Below, piece after piece: positions 35,001-49,137 of a DNA stretch of 64,000 nt. Source of the DNA: Apostichopus japonicus. Its lineage: Eukaryota > Echinodermata > Holothuroidea > Aspidochirotida > Stichopodidae. The translations under genes were made by a program, and so were the position numbers. The stretch spans positions 21,314,501-21,378,500 of the forward strand of contig NC_092580.1 of the NCBI RefSeq assembly GCF_037975245.1, written 5' to 3'. Under the pieces are notes generated by a model. It made no database searches and was not told the origin of the DNA. It was given only the letters and a program-made list of their open reading frames with translations. Positions within the stretch are counted from its first letter, which is position 1. The number at the start of each line of letters is the position of its first letter.

Positions 35001-38000
35001 ACAAAAATAAGTAAACAGTACAATAATCAATTTGTAACACATTTATATTGCTCCATTAATGCAATGGTGTGGTGTAATAGGTAAATTGAAATAAAGCTAA
35101 ACCACAGGATTGAAAATAATACATAACAGTAACATCTTAGGTTATTTGCCCAGTTGTACTTCTCTTCAATTCATACAAATTTGTCTACTTTTGGTTAATT
35201 TCTTTAGAGTTGTACTTTGAACATTGTGACTTCAAATTAGGATAACTAAACAACACACACACACACACACATAAAATCAAATATGTTCTTCATTTAAAAA
35301 TTACAAAGCTGCAATGATATTCCCAAGTTAATCTAAGACCAATATTACACGTAAAAACTTCAACGACTTACATCTGACAATCGTGGGTCGTTCTTTGGTA
35401 TTTCTTTCACCTTACTGGCATGGATGCTCAGTCTTGACATGGTACCCATCCCTCTAGGAGACACCTGACTGGCCATCGGTTGAGGCATACCATCCGTACC
35501 GACTAATCCACTCCTACTTTTATCTATCCCAGAATGCTCGGCTCCTCCCTTTGCGCTAGAATTAAGTTTCCACCTCCTCAGAGTCGGCGAATGACTTTGA
35601 ACGGGAAGAGGGCTCCCCGACCCATAGTCCTCATCATCATCATCGTCATCTCCACGGCTGGTTTCCATCTTTACGTCTTTAGAGACGGGAGATCTCCCAA
35701 GACAAGGGCTGGGAGTTCTCTTCATGATAGAGGCATATGTATCTTCTGAGAGGCTTGCATCCAGGGTGTTCTTTGTAAAATCGCTGCTGTTATAATTCAC
35801 TTGTGAGCCTGCTGCCTCGTGAGGAATGATCCCCTCGTCTGAAGGAGGGGAGCTCTCTTGTATCTTCTGCAGTTTGGCCTGAAAAGAAAAGACAAAACTC
35901 TCTGATTTCTAAGCTAAAGTTCTCATGAAAGTTTATGCCACTACCTACAAAAAAACCTGACAGGGTTCTGAAGTGGTGAGATCAAACAGGCTTTTGAAAC
36001 ATAATGGCATGAGACCAAGTAATAAAAACAATTAATCTACCGGACGACAAAACAAGTCCTTTCCACCAGTTTTTCCCATCAGGGCATCAGTTTTTACCCT
36101 CAGAGGACTTTAGGAAACACTTTAGAATACTTGCTGAAAGAACTTCAGTCATTTCAATAAGCGGATTTGAGTATTTCACTTATTTTCAAATGTTTACAAG
36201 GAGAACTCACCTGCAGTGCCTTTTGATCCAGGTAACTTGATCTCTCTGGTGGGAGCTGTCTGGTGGGAGCTGATCTTGGTGGAGACATAAAGGTGTACAG
36301 GTTACTATTAGCACCATTCTCGGCTGGCCTGGAGAGAAGAAAAGAAAAAGAGGTTTATACAGCAAGTAAAAAACTAAAAATAAAACCTTGATGGAACAAA
36401 ACTCTCAAAGCTGTGAGGACTATCACCTTGACTATGAGTCTTTTCATCTCTCTCCACAACTGACTAGATGAGATTTCAGTTTCTAGAGGGCTATAGTCTT
36501 GTACTCATCAGGACTAATCTTTCTTGGATGTAGTTGGATATACAACTTTGCTAGGGATGATGAGACTAATAAGCATTCAGCCACATGTAGCCAATATAAA
36601 CATGTAATAAATATACAGATTAATGAATAAAAGATTTTCTTTGATATACTCTTTCATTCAAATTACTTAAACATTAGACTTTGGTCTAGAGGGGTCCAGT
36701 AGCATTGAAGTAGGAAAGAAATAATCGGGAATATAGCAACTTTGAACTCTCTGAAATGAGACTGGTAAAGAATGAAGTTCAAAATTCACATTCTAAATTA
36801 AATTAATTCTGATTGGGTGACATCACAGAAAAAGAAAAAAAAAAAAAAAGGAAAACTGGAACATTTTCTTTTCAATTGTTTGCTGAAATTCTGTAAGTTT
36901 CTTCATACCATATATGAGTTTACCTGTTAATTGATTTAGCACCTTCTGGTTTACTGTGGGTACTACTCCCATCCTCTTCCAGGGAGCTGACAATCTCCAC
37001 GGACGTCCGACTCTCTGTGAGAGCGACTCCAGAGTCTGTCTGAGTTAGCTCTCTTCTCTCTAAAGTGTGAAAGAGGGATATTGTCACGAACCGTTCAACC
37101 ACAGTAGTAGCTTACTGCTAGTGGCTAGTAAACAATTTTCAAGTCCTTGGTAGACTTTGTTACATCTATGTTAAAGTCCTCACTTTGGTCAGGATTGTCA
37201 AATTGATTATCTTTTGGAAGTAACCTTTTGTCTTTGGTTGCCAATTTATGATCATTCGACAGATACCACTGAGGATCACTCACATCAAGATAGCAATTGA
37301 TCAATCTTGGACATTTCAAACTTTTGGGATTTCTTTCTCATTATTTTCAGAAAAGTTTTCAACATCAAGCATTCAAAATTTGATTTATTATCAGAGGTCA
37401 TGATGCTTTCAACAGGATAAAAACAAACAGATAGGGAGGTCTTTAGGGTGGAGGGGGTAGCGGGTAGCTTACTTAGCATGCACACAAACAATTTAAAAGA
37501 ACAAGTTTTACTTCAAGAGTGAAACACTAAACTTTGTTCAACATCAAATCGATTCCACTATCCTAAATCCAGCCTTCATTGTATGATGGTCTGATGTCAC
37601 ATAACAAGCCAGTCTACCAGTTAAGAGTTTTCTTGACAACAAATGTAAATATTGGACTATTTAACTAATGTGAATCTAGCAGAATGTGGAATAGCATTTT
37701 GTTTTCTCTTTCTACCACTTCAAATGAAACCAGCTGCTGCTTTAACACAGTTCCACCTATTTATATCAGTTCATATCCTGGCATTGTATCTACTTCCCTA
37801 CTACTGGAATGAAATTTTCCTGAATTACTTTACCTTCCCTTATCCGTCTCAAGTCATATTGCACTTCTTCGTTCTCAGACAAGCTGTCCATCAAGCCCAA
37901 TTTCTTCTGCGATCTTTTCTTTTTCGGAATCTTGCTTTTGTGACCTTTGACCTTATTTCTTGTGACCTCGTCCGATTCAGACTGACTTTCACCCCTGCTG

Positions 38001-41000
38001 TGTATGCTGGCCATTTTTAAACTGTTTGAAAGCGAGTCGGAGTTTCCTTCACTCTCTGGCATCACTCCTTCCGAAGATTCGCTTTCTCTCCTCTGCGGAG
38101 GCGGTCGAGTCTCTGTATCGCTTCTGGATGTCACTTTGACCTCTGAAGACGTTCTCAACTCTAAGTTCCTCGACTGTCGGTCAGACTGACCAGAAGAAGG
38201 GTCAAATTCATGCCAGTCTTCGGTGTCGTCACGACTACCTTTACCGCGGCTTGTGTACCTCTGTGGATCATAATGCCCTTGCGTGGAACCATTGGCTGTT
38301 CCGTTAGAAGTTCGCTCTTTGAGTTCTTTCTTCTGTGAATTTTGAGAAGATTCAGACTCTCTCTTTCCGCTGCTAGGTCTCACTTTGACCACCCTGCGGG
38401 ACTTCTCCGCAGATTTCTGACGAGGTGGGTGCGGCTGATGGGCCATCTTATCGTCTAGCTGGACGACACCAGCCGACCATGTTCTACTCCCAGTCAAAGT
38501 ACCTGGAAGGAAGCACAGAAAAAGTAAAATTCAACTCTCTCCTTTAACTTTAAGAAACTGAAACAAACAGAAAATACTACTCAATAAAGAGACTTTACAT
38601 AAACTATGACAATGAGTCCAGATGTTAACTGCACATCTTTAAATTAAATTTATATCAAAAGTTTTCTATACTGGGAATAGGATGACAAAATCTTTCTAAA
38701 ATCATGAAATCTCAGATAAAATTAATCTGAAAGGTGACTGGCATGTTTGAGAATAATATTTCAGCGAATATTCATAATGTGTTATGTCAGCATTGTGCAT
38801 ATTCATGACATAGAAAGACTTGAACGAATATGTTAATGTTTAAATTTAGATTGTTGTTTGTAAACGACTGACAAAAGAGTTTTTCATAAAAATGTTTGAT
38901 ATATAAAAAAAAAATTCTGGCACCCGGTAGGATGATCTTAAATGACTGACATTTTTATTCAACACTTTTGAACACTAGAAAAAATTGGAAAATCCAAGAT
39001 GCAAACCTCTCTCTGAATTTAAACTTGGATCTTTGACCTCAGAGCCGGGATCCGACCGTTGTCGACTGTGTCCTTCTTTCCTGCTGGTGACATCTCCAGA
39101 ATTTGTTATTTCTACAGATAAATTATCAAAGTCACATTTTCATTTCGCAGAACATTAAATATCCATTATTCTATAAAACCTAAATCTTAATAGTTCATTA
39201 CATTTACAGAAACAAAACAGTTTATAGTTACATTGTCTATCATGGTCATGGTCAAAGCAATGATTATGAGATTTTCAAAGTTTGAATCCCACACATCAGA
39301 ATGACATTATTATGAATGAAAGCATCTTCAAGGCATAAAGCTTGAGGCTTTCTTCGGTACATCAGCTTCTTTCAAAACTTTGATTAATTGTGAAGTAAGA
39401 CTCGATAACAGATTGGGTGGAAGGGGTGGGAGACAGTTAAGTAAAACTATAGATAATACAAACATGATAAGTTGATAATATCAGGGATGAGCCAGGGGTA
39501 AAAAAAAGCACGGAACTTTGCAAATGTTGCGGTATAGGCTCCAGTTTGGGTATACTACAGTGTGTTAGGATAATAGTTTTTGTCCCCGAGGTAGAAAAGA
39601 AATCACAGATATTCCGCGAAGTCGAGGAAAAAGCTCATGCCTGTAATATGGAGCATATCTTGGAAGAGTACATATCTATACTGGGTTCAGAGCCAGTTAC
39701 AGGCCAAAGTTTTATATTAGAGCACAAGAAAACATTTGCTAAAAAGTGTTGGTACTAATTTATATCAAATCCAACTCTTGACTTCTACAAACTGACCTGT
39801 ACCTCTATGTGTTCCAGATGACCTGCTGGATCTGGATGTCACAGAACCCTTTGGGAAAAGGAAAAGACTAAAAACATGAAACGGTATAAAAAACTGGAGA
39901 GAATCTGTTGTTATGTATCTGCATGTATATTTCTTTTGGGATCAGTTAAACTCAGTCCTGAAGAAGAAACCTACGAATCAGTCTTCTTTACTGTCTCATA
40001 GTATCATCATAGTTCACATCTTACCAGACTCACAGATAAGTAACAAGGGCAATGGGTGGGTCTTCTCCCACAGAAACCACCTTATAATTAATAGTTAATA
40101 ACAATTCCATTCTCATACTTTTGTGCACCGTCAGAAGGGGACTATGATTAGGAACATCTGAGACCAAGATGTTTAGAATTTAGGAAGAAACAAGTTTTGT
40201 TGAGGTTTCCAATATACTTTGTAACAACAATACAAGTTGCATTAGACAACTATTTGAACCGTAAAAAAAGTTTTGACCTTGGTAACAAGTGATTTTTGTC
40301 ATATTGAATGAAGTTAATTATTCACTCTCTGCAGAGATAACAAAGCAGTAAACAGTTATCATGTATCTGTTGGTCTACTTGAGCGGACACTGGCTCAGAA
40401 GGCTTGACCACAAACAAGGATAACTACTGAGGTCCACTTCTATCTATTTCCAGGAACCAATCAAAAAGAAAGTAGAAAAGGAAAGGAAAAACAATAGAAG
40501 AGAGAAAGGAAGCGCAGTATTAAAGACAAAGATAAACAAACAGAATGGATGTTTCTTTAATCCAATACACCATCAAACTCTGAATAATAAAGAGAGAGCC
40601 TGCCCTCGGAGCAACTTACCTCCCTAGATGGAGCAGACGTTGCCTTCCGGGTTTGGTTAGACTGAGGTACAGGGACCTTGGTACCAAACGCAATGTGCAT
40701 AGGCTTGTCATCTTTCCCTTTCATACTGGAATTCAAATCTGAAAATAAAAACCATCCATCACTCTCAAAACAGTAACGTTTTCTTGTTTGGGTGATTTGT
40801 GAAACAATTAATGATTGTTTCCAGACAATATAAAAAGCCTGACAAAGAACACAGAATTACCCAAAAGATAACAACACAGTTATATGGCTGACTGAGGTAA
40901 CAAAGGAAGCATGAAAATTTGATCCTATACTTTTTTCCTTCCACAGTAAAAGTACTGTTTAGTCACTAGAGAGGAAGTCAACTGAGCAAAGCTTAATTGT

Positions 41001-44000
41001 TGATCAATTTCACATGAAAACTTTTAACACTGAAAAATAATTATCAGTGATGAGGTATTTCTTTTGTTTTTATATTGTAGGCTTTTCAATGATTAAAATT
41101 GTAAACCTCTTCTTATACATTTTGACCAATCAGATAGCCAGAACTTCAGCATACAACTATAGCAAACATGAAGTGTAAAACTTAAATTTCAGGAGTGTAA
41201 AATATTATTTTTACCCGGTTCTGTGGAAGATGGGGGCCTTGATGCATCCATCCTCATCTTGATCTCCACGTGTCGTAACTTTGACATGTTAACGACCTAA
41301 GTACGGAGAGAAAGAGGAAACAGCCACAACGTAAGTCAACTTAACTCAGGAAACTAATCTAAAAACAAACCATGCGTGACAGCAGGAACAACAAAATCAA
41401 TATCATATGCAATATCAAAATTTTAACATTTCAAACTTTCAAACCTGTGGCATTTGAAATGATGGTCAATTACATTACAGAGATAATATACACAAATGAC
41501 AAAAAGAGATAATTAAAAACATCTTTATAAGCCTGCCTTCCATGGTAAAGATATTTGAATATCTGGATGATGCATATATTTTATTAATCTTTCATTAATC
41601 CCTTAATCACAATTTGCAGGTTCTTTATCTAATACCATTTATTTGTACAATGAAAAATCCAAAACTGGTTGGGACTATAAAAGTATATATATATATTTTT
41701 TCCTTTTTTAAACCTGGAAAGCACAAAACCTTGATAGCTAGATATTTCAAACTCTGAAGACCAAAAACATCAACAAATTAAACAGCCGAGGAGACCTTAC
41801 TTGAGTTTGATGAACCACATCGAAAGGAAATTGGCAAGTTCTGGGAATAACTTCTATTTCAACACTATTCGTTGATGGACTGATTTCATATAGATCTGAA
41901 ATTGATCAGGGAAACACAGAACAGATCAGTAATAGCTTGGATAAAAACAAAAAAACAGGAAAGTAACTTGAAATACTAAACGACCTGACTTCTGTTCGTA
42001 ATAAGCAACAAAGCTAGGAATATCCATGGTCTTTCACATTAAATTAAGGCTTTTCAACCCATACTCCCAATTACCATATGTATAATAGCATCTATCAATA
42101 TCTTTCCAAAATGAAGGAATATGTAATGAAGTACCCATACAGATACTATCATTTCCTTTAAGTATTATCTTTCATCTTCCTTCACCCATGTGTAGGGAAA
42201 GGAAGAAAAAAACTCTTCCGGGCAAAAAAACTAAGAAAACTAAATTGGCTCTCACCATCGTCATCAGTGCTATCCTGTGGCTGATTTTTCATGGTGAAGA
42301 TCTTCCTGACTTTACAAGAGGCAGAGAGGGTGATAGAGTCCAGTGACTTGAAAGTTTGCCCTCTGAAAGCTTCTCCAACGATTGACGTCAAATCCAAGCA
42401 CAGATTCAGCCACTATCCAAGAAAGGGTAAGTCATTTAATACACGTAAATGCAGTATACCCAAGATATAAAAGACTTGAGTGGTTTAAATATTTTTTGCT
42501 TTGCTTCAAAATCATCTAAATATTTACATAAATGTTCTACGTATCATATCATGGTCGTTCCCGTGCCTTCCGGTTCTGTTAATATTGTGTGATACTTATT
42601 GGATATGAATAAATATCAACACTAGCAATTTGCCTGATTCACAACTTTTTCTATTAAAACAGAGTCACAAGACATATATATATACTGTTAAACAAGGACT
42701 AGACTAACAAACCAAAAATACTGCCGAGCATTTTCATTTCTATATTTTAGATAACCCCACAAAGTGCACAAACAAAAACAAAGTACTTTAATATAAAGGT
42801 GTCAAAGCTTACCATGCCTCGTCTGAGCACCTGCAGGGGTAGTTTGACATGGAGTGGTGTGATTGAAATTTCCTTCTGAGCCGTAGAAAATAGCAGCCTC
42901 CTTTTATTGTTGCTGTTATCCATAATGCTAAGAAAGGAAAGAAATCTTAATCATTCATTGGTCCATTCATTTTGGCACATATTCTAAACACCTGCTGGAT
43001 GAGTTTAATTTCTCTTTCAATTATTTTAGCCACAAACAATTTGGTTGTATTAAATGTTTGATACAAAGTTTAATGACTGATGTTCTTTAAACCTCAATAC
43101 TTGTGGCTACAGACAATATAGTCATAAACTGTTGAGGCTACGTCCTGAAAGGACTTATGGAAACTTAGAGGAAGGGTGAAGTGCTAGAGAACTGACAATT
43201 TTTTTCTCTTACAAGAATAAATCAACCCCCTCTGTAATAACTCTTGTAAACCCAATGTAACCTGCACTGTCAAGATTTTATAACTTCTGGACTACAAATC
43301 TGATGGCATAATCAGAAATTTTTTACTTAAAGGAGGGGAGGGGGAGAGGGGTTGGGATAGGGAACATGTCAGGCCGAGAGGGAGATGTTTCTTATTGGAG
43401 GGAGAGGGAGAGAATGGGAGGGAGGTATTGTAAATCCACAGAGAAGATACTACAATTGTATACATACCACTTTTTGTAGGGGATATAACAGACAAGTGGG
43501 AAACGTGGTGCTGGCAAACTGGTTTCATAGTGGAAACATACACAGTAACTTTGTGTACAAAAGAATAAAACATTCTTCAAGAATATTAATTTAAAACCTT
43601 ACCCTAATTCAAGGGAGAGGGCAGCTCCCATTGGTGCATTCAGCTGAATCAAGAAATACCTCTGAATCAAAGCCACTGACAAAAAAAAGCAAAAAAGAAA
43701 TGTAACAAGTTACAATGCTACCATAGTATTTGCACAGAAGTGGCCATCACTTTTTTTTGACTGAATTTTTAATTAAGATTCAATTACTCTAATGAGTGTA
43801 CTATTTGCTAGAAAACTGGCATACTATGGACTTGTACAGTTCAATGAATTTGCTGAACTCTACTTGGTTAATAGCAATGCATTCATAATCACGGTCTCAG
43901 GAAGCACTCAATTTTTTTTTAACGGGTGAACGTGGAATAATTTAGTGTTCATGTTTTGCATAGCAGTTTTGATGGTTAAATATACTCGTTCATGTGCAAA

Positions 44001-46118
44001 AACAGGTGCTGTCTATATACATCTTTGAACTTTGTTAGCTATGTGGCCATTTTGCATATTAGTATTTTGCTATGCAATACTGGATAAATTATTCCCTGTG
44101 TGATATCCAATGAGATGGCAAACGTATCACAAGTCGACAGTCGCAGTCACAGAGTTACTACGCTATGTGATTCATTATTCAGTTCTATCGTAAGGTGAAT
44201 CGAGACTAACTTTGCATGCATGTGACCAAAATCTTTCGGTTTCTAAGGGAAGGCCAACATTGTCACACATGACGTTATCATACCATTTTGTCCAATAGTA
44301 AACAAATCATTTTATAGCCTATCAATTTTAGAAAGCAAAAACACTTGAAAAGTAACTATCACAATATCATACATTGGCAATACTTCCATCAAAATAATTT
44401 TTAGTAACTTACAGGTTTGCTTAGAGTCTTTAGGAAGGTGCATCTTGGTGGTGGTTGATGACCCTTCCAATGTAAAGACATAACTCTTCACTTCTTTCTC
44501 ATAAGTCTGTTAAATGAAGAAATTTGAACCACACAACATTAATCTTTATGTTTTTTTTATTTTAATTGCACAAATAAGTAGGAGCTATTGCATGAGCTGT
44601 ATATGCACAAACGTAATCAAGTTTCTTTCAAACAAAATTCAAATATGCATTGAGGTATCGATGATGTATCTTTTTGTAGTCTAGTACCTGAAGTTTTCTT
44701 CTTAGGTTATCATGTTTACAAGGCTTCTTCGGAATCCCTCATAGTGTTCTCTGTTTCACTGACCTCTGAGGTCAATTGTAATGATTTTCCAATTCTGCAT
44801 AGGATCTTCAATGGCATTTATGAACATTGATCTACACATGGGTTTTCACTACTTATTTCTCTCTCTCCACCTCTGCAAGTGCAGGGATATGCCCAAGATT
44901 TCCTGAGTGCCAGGTATACTGATCGCCGTCCTGGGGGAGGGGTCTATTTTTGAAGGTGCTCAGATGCCAAATGCTGGCACTTGTGAAGCTTATTAAGCAC
45001 ATACACAAGTACTAGTTTTGCTAACAATTTACATTTTTTTATTTTTTTAGTGAAATATATAACGTACCTGGTAAAAGTTATTAATTTGTTTCAAAGAGAT
45101 TTTACAAGAAACCCATTGAGAGCCGTAAGTAATGTTTCTTGCATGCGTAACTGCATTATTAGTCTGTATGATTTTGGCATAGGCTAGGCCCAATTTATGT
45201 TGAATATATTGTTAGGAATGTCGGGATTTTAGATGAAAATAGTGCTGGGCGGGATTCACGATTTTTAAGACAGTGCTGGGGGGTAATTTTTAGTGCTGGG
45301 CAGGGCCGCCCAGCGTGGGCACATCCCTGCAAGTGTATCATTAAACGAAGGATCTAACTCCTCTAAATCCAAGTTAATATATCACACAATCATGGCAAAG
45401 GATGTTTCCTGATCCATTTCTTAAAATTCATTTCTAAAAAAAGATACGAGGTCAAAAGACTGTGATAGAATACAGTTTACATAATCATGCCCTGATATTC
45501 AGGCTATTTACTGGCTAAATGCCAAAGGACGCCCAGCAATACAGACTAACTTTATCAAATCTATAACAATCTGTAAGTTTTGTTTTTACCTTCTGAATGG
45601 AAGAGCCACTCACTTTCCATTTCGAGAGTGGTTCTTTCCCTTGGCAGCTGAAAACCTCAACAAATGGACCACCCTATGGAAGCAACAAGAATTTTTTTTT
45701 TAAGAATATAAATGTGAGAAAAAAAAAAACATGATTAAATAGCCTTCAGAACTGAGATTTACATTTATCCTTTCATTTACAGAAAGCTGTCATTATTATT
45801 CAATTGATATTTGGAGAATCATAATTATTTATTAATTTTATTTTCTAATCGTGTACAAATGAACTGTTTTGCTGGAGACAATACTTTGAATTTCACAAGG
45901 TTGATGGTGCACAGACCAGACTATGGATATATCCATGGGGTATATTTTGGCAAAGAAGTGCTCTTGGTTACACTGAATTGGCACCAGATTGCATCTAACC
46001 ACTGTGAACCAACAGGCACTTTTTTAGAGAAAAGAGACTCTTGGTCTGCTAAACCATGTTTCCCCTGCAGTGGTGCAAGGTTGGAACTATCACTCACCTG
46101 GAACTGACTTTTGAACAT
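31815..46118 (-). CDS. CFAP20DC: CFAP20 domain-containing protein (C3orf67-like)
   Basis: Nineteen coding exons (- order): 46098-46118, 45590-45673, 44413-44506, 43603-43675, 42813-42927, 42256-42412, 41801-41895, 41215-41296, 40620-40738, 39797-39848, 39007-39111, 37834-38502, 36924-37059, 36211-36328, 35372-35878, 34428-34649, 33607-33689, 32375-32478, 31815-31990. Phases chain; total 3012 nt, 1003 aa. Exons 1-6 (about 181 aa) form the CFAP20/DUF667 domain: [59 protein letters not shown]. The middle is long, charged and serine-rich, probably disordered. The end, [19 protein letters not shown], matches the conserved C-terminus of vertebrate CFAP20DC. CFAP20 itself is an axonemal microtubule protein; the role of this relative is poorly known. 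Exon 10 could instead end six bases... earlier at GAG|GTACAG, in the same phase. Confidence 0.9.
32022..32062. repeat. (AT)n microsatellite
   Basis: Uninterrupted TA dinucleotides in the last CFAP20DC intron. Confidence 0.85.
33262..33347 (-). mobile_element. Second copy of the hammerhead-like retroelement end
   Basis: Nearly identical to 23346-23432. On the - strand it reads CTCTGAAGA, then the GATCC/GGATT stem, then GAAACGTC. It therefore has a better 5' core (CTGAAGA) than the copy in CPT2 but a weakened stem II. It lies in a CFAP20DC intron. Confidence 0.5.
35252..35271. repeat. (CA)n microsatellite
   Basis: About ten CA units in a CFAP20DC intron. Confidence 0.85.
44882..45329. mobile_element. 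Short DNA transposon with CAGGGATRTGCCC ends
   Basis: 448 bp whose ends read CAGGGATATGCCCA (left) and, inverted, CAGGGATGTGCCCA (right). CAAGTG directly repeats on both sides (44876-44881 and 45330-45335). CAGGG-type ends recall hAT elements, though a six-base duplication is shorter than the usual eight. No transposase frame, so non-autonomous. It lies in CFAP20DC intron 2. Confidence 0.6.
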
Positions 46119-46735
46119 CTTGGTCTAGGATGTCCCTATCCGTGACTAGAAACAGCAAAATACCCTTCAAACCATTCCATATTTGCCCTCTCCTGAATGA
46201 AGAAAAAGAGAATATTTCAATTTAAGTTGTATGCAAACTTTGTTAACATAAATGCCTGAGTATCTCTATTGTTGAATATAGCACTCTTGTTGGAAGCTTC
46301 CAAATGAGCTGATTAACCTACTGTTAATCATATAAATGGCTGAAGAGAGAGTATGGTGGTTCTGTAGGCACAAATGAGTTGCAGATGTACTGTATTAGCC
46401 TAAATATGACATTTCAACAATTTGATACATTTTGTCAAGATGTCATGTTAGTGGAATGTGACAAGGGATGTTGCTAACTTTAGAACAGAGTTACTTGACA
46501 ATTTTAACAAATTTTTGTCATGATTTAATTGATAAATAGATCCACGACATAAGACAGCAACTCGAAAATTACACAATTTTTGTCAAGATATCATGCTGCA
46601 ACTTGACAACTTGAACAAATATTGTTTTTGACTTTCTGCCATGTCATAAAACACCTCTTCCTATGTGGGTAGCTACTGTCCTTGCCATATCAGGAATATG
46701 TATGTTTGTTGTAATAACCATATATTAACTGTTCA

Positions 46736-49137
46736 AAAAGGAACAAGAGCCCAAGGGCACTGTGGTTCCTTGCTTGGGGTATATGACAATACACATAATA
46801 TTATCAAGCAAGATTGGGCTCAAATAGTCCAAGTAATTGTGGTCCTACATGTACGCATAAAGTAACCAACACTATGGCCAACACTTTTGTGATCACAAAA
46901 TGTGATCGGATTTTTGATCAAAAGGCACTTTTGAGATCTAAATATGGCGCCGAAAAATGTAAGAAGTATAAGGTCACCTACAAGCGGGTCAACAGATATG
47001 ATAACATTGGTGACCACAGATGACATGACCTTTAAGTATGAAAATGTTCCACCACCCCATTCACAACTTGTACCAAATTATCAACCGTGTCACACCTTGG
47101 CATTGGGATTTAATTGTATTAAATGTCTAAAAATTAACTTTGAACTTGTATACATAACTTCACACACAAAGGTCACCCGTAGGTCAACCAATTGACATTT
47201 TTGATCGGTGAGACCTAAACGGAGCATCAAAACTGTAAAAATTCAAACATGTTTTCTTTGCCCATTTTCTCCCCCCAAAAAACTAGTGTTTTTAACATTA
47301 GCTGACCTTTGGTGACCTTGGACCACATGACCGCTAAGTTTGAAAATATTCCCCTATACCATTCGCAACTTGTCCAAAAAAATCAACCTTGTCACACCTT
47401 GGCACTGGGAGTTATTGCATGAAATGTCTGAAAATTAACTTTGACCTCCTATAACTTCACACACAAAGCTCATCCAGGGGTCAACCTATTTGACATTTAT
47501 GATCAGAAGGTACCTTTAACATCTGAAAATAGCATCGAAACTGTAAAAATCCCCAAAACACGAAAAGGTCACCAGAGGTCAAATTGAGGTCAAGGGTCAC
47601 CCAGATGTGGGTGGACAATTGGATTACGTAGAAGCAACTCCCAACCCTAACTGACAATTCGTTCTCAAGTTATCGCAAAAATACTAGTTTTTTATCATTA
47701 ATTGACCTTTGGTGACCTTGGATCACATGACCGTTAAGTTTGAAAATATTACCCTATACCATTTGCAACTACTCCAAAAATATCAACCGTGTCACACCTT
47801 GGAACTGGGAGTTATTGCATTAAATGTCTGAAAATTAACTTTGACCTCGTATAACTTCGCACACAAAGGTCACACGGGGGTCAACCCATTGACATTTATG
47901 ATCAGAAGGTACCTTTAACATCTGAAAATAGCATCGAAACTGTAAAAATCCACAAAACACAAAGAGGTCACCAAAGGTCACCAGAGGTCAAAGTGAGGTC
48001 AAGGGTCACCCAGAAGCGGGTCGACAATTGGATTACATTGAAGCAACTCCCAACCCTAACGGACAATTTGTTCTCAAGTTATCGCAAAAATACTAGTTTT
48101 TTATCATTAATTGACCTTTGGTGACCTCGGATCACATGACCGTTAAGTTTGAAAATATTACCCTATACCATTTGCAACTTGTCCAAAAATATCAACCACG
48201 TCACACCTTGGAACTGGGAGTTATTGCATTAAATGTCTGAAAATTAACTTTGACCTTGTATAACTTCGCACACGAAGGTCACACGGGTGTCAACCCATTG
48301 ACATTTTTGATCGGAAGGTACCTTTGGTATCCAAATCTAGCATCAAAAACCAAACATATTCTTTTTTGCTCGTTTCCTCCCAAAATAAGCACATTTTTTC
48401 TAATGTGACCTTTGACCTTTTGACCTTGGTTTCAAATGTAGTTTAATCTCCTGATTCCAAAAAACAAAACGACAAGTCTGTACAACCATCCTAACTCCGA
48501 CCGAAAAACTTTGACCCCATATAACTTCGCACATAAAGGTCACACGGGGTCAACCTATTGACATTTATGTTCAGAAGGTACCTTTGACATCTGAAAATAG
48601 CATCAAAACTGTAAAAATCCCCCAAAACACGTAAAGGTCACCAAAGGTCAAATTGAGGTCAAGGGTCACCCAGGTGCGGGTCGACAATTGGATTACATTG
48701 AAGCAACTCCCAACCCTAACGGACATTTCGTTCTCAAGTTATCGCAAAAATACTAGTTTTTTATCATTAATTGACCTTTGTTGACCTCGGATCACATGAC
48801 CGTTAAGTTTGAAAATGCTCCCCTAACCAGTTCACAACTTGTCCCAAAATATCAATCTTGTCGCACATTGGCACTGGGAGTTATTGCAGTTTTAATATTT
48901 TCGGTTTTTGGACCATAACTGACCTTTGGTGACCTTTGTGGGCACCAGAAACAATAGGGCACACCTTCTCCATATGGTGGATCTATAGTCCAAGTTTGGC
49001 CTCAATCCAACATTCCCTTATTGAGATAGAGCGTACCCAAGCAAGTGTCACAGACACACACACACACATACATACATACACACACACACACGCCAACCTG
49101 ACTGCATAGGTTCCTTTTGCTAAAGCAAGGAACCAAT
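46736..49137. mobile_element. Interspersed element with ~400-bp internal repeats and AGGTCA arrays
   Basis: The edges carry inverted GGTTCCTTGCTT (46764-46775) and AAGCAAGGAACC (49123-49134). Internally a block containing ACTAGTTTTTTATCATTAA recurs near 47282, 47681, 48090 and 48750, so the period is about 400 bp with one longer spacing. Each block is full of RGGTCA and TGACCY hexamers. A (CA)n/(CATA)n tract precedes the right edge. No protein-coding frame. Family not recognised. Confidence 0.6.
49053..49092. repeat. (CA)n/(CATA)n microsatellite
   Basis: CA repeats interrupted by CATACATA, near the right edge of the AGGTCA-rich element. Confidence 0.8.

Noticed and set aside
39546-39758. 70-codon + strand frame ([16 protein letters not shown] region)
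   Set aside because: It looks somewhat protein-like, but lies antisense inside a CFAP20DC intron with no matching splice sites or known family.
46814-47195. Overlapping short frames on both strands near 47 kb
   Set aside because: They lie within the AGGTCA-rich interspersed element and show no domain.
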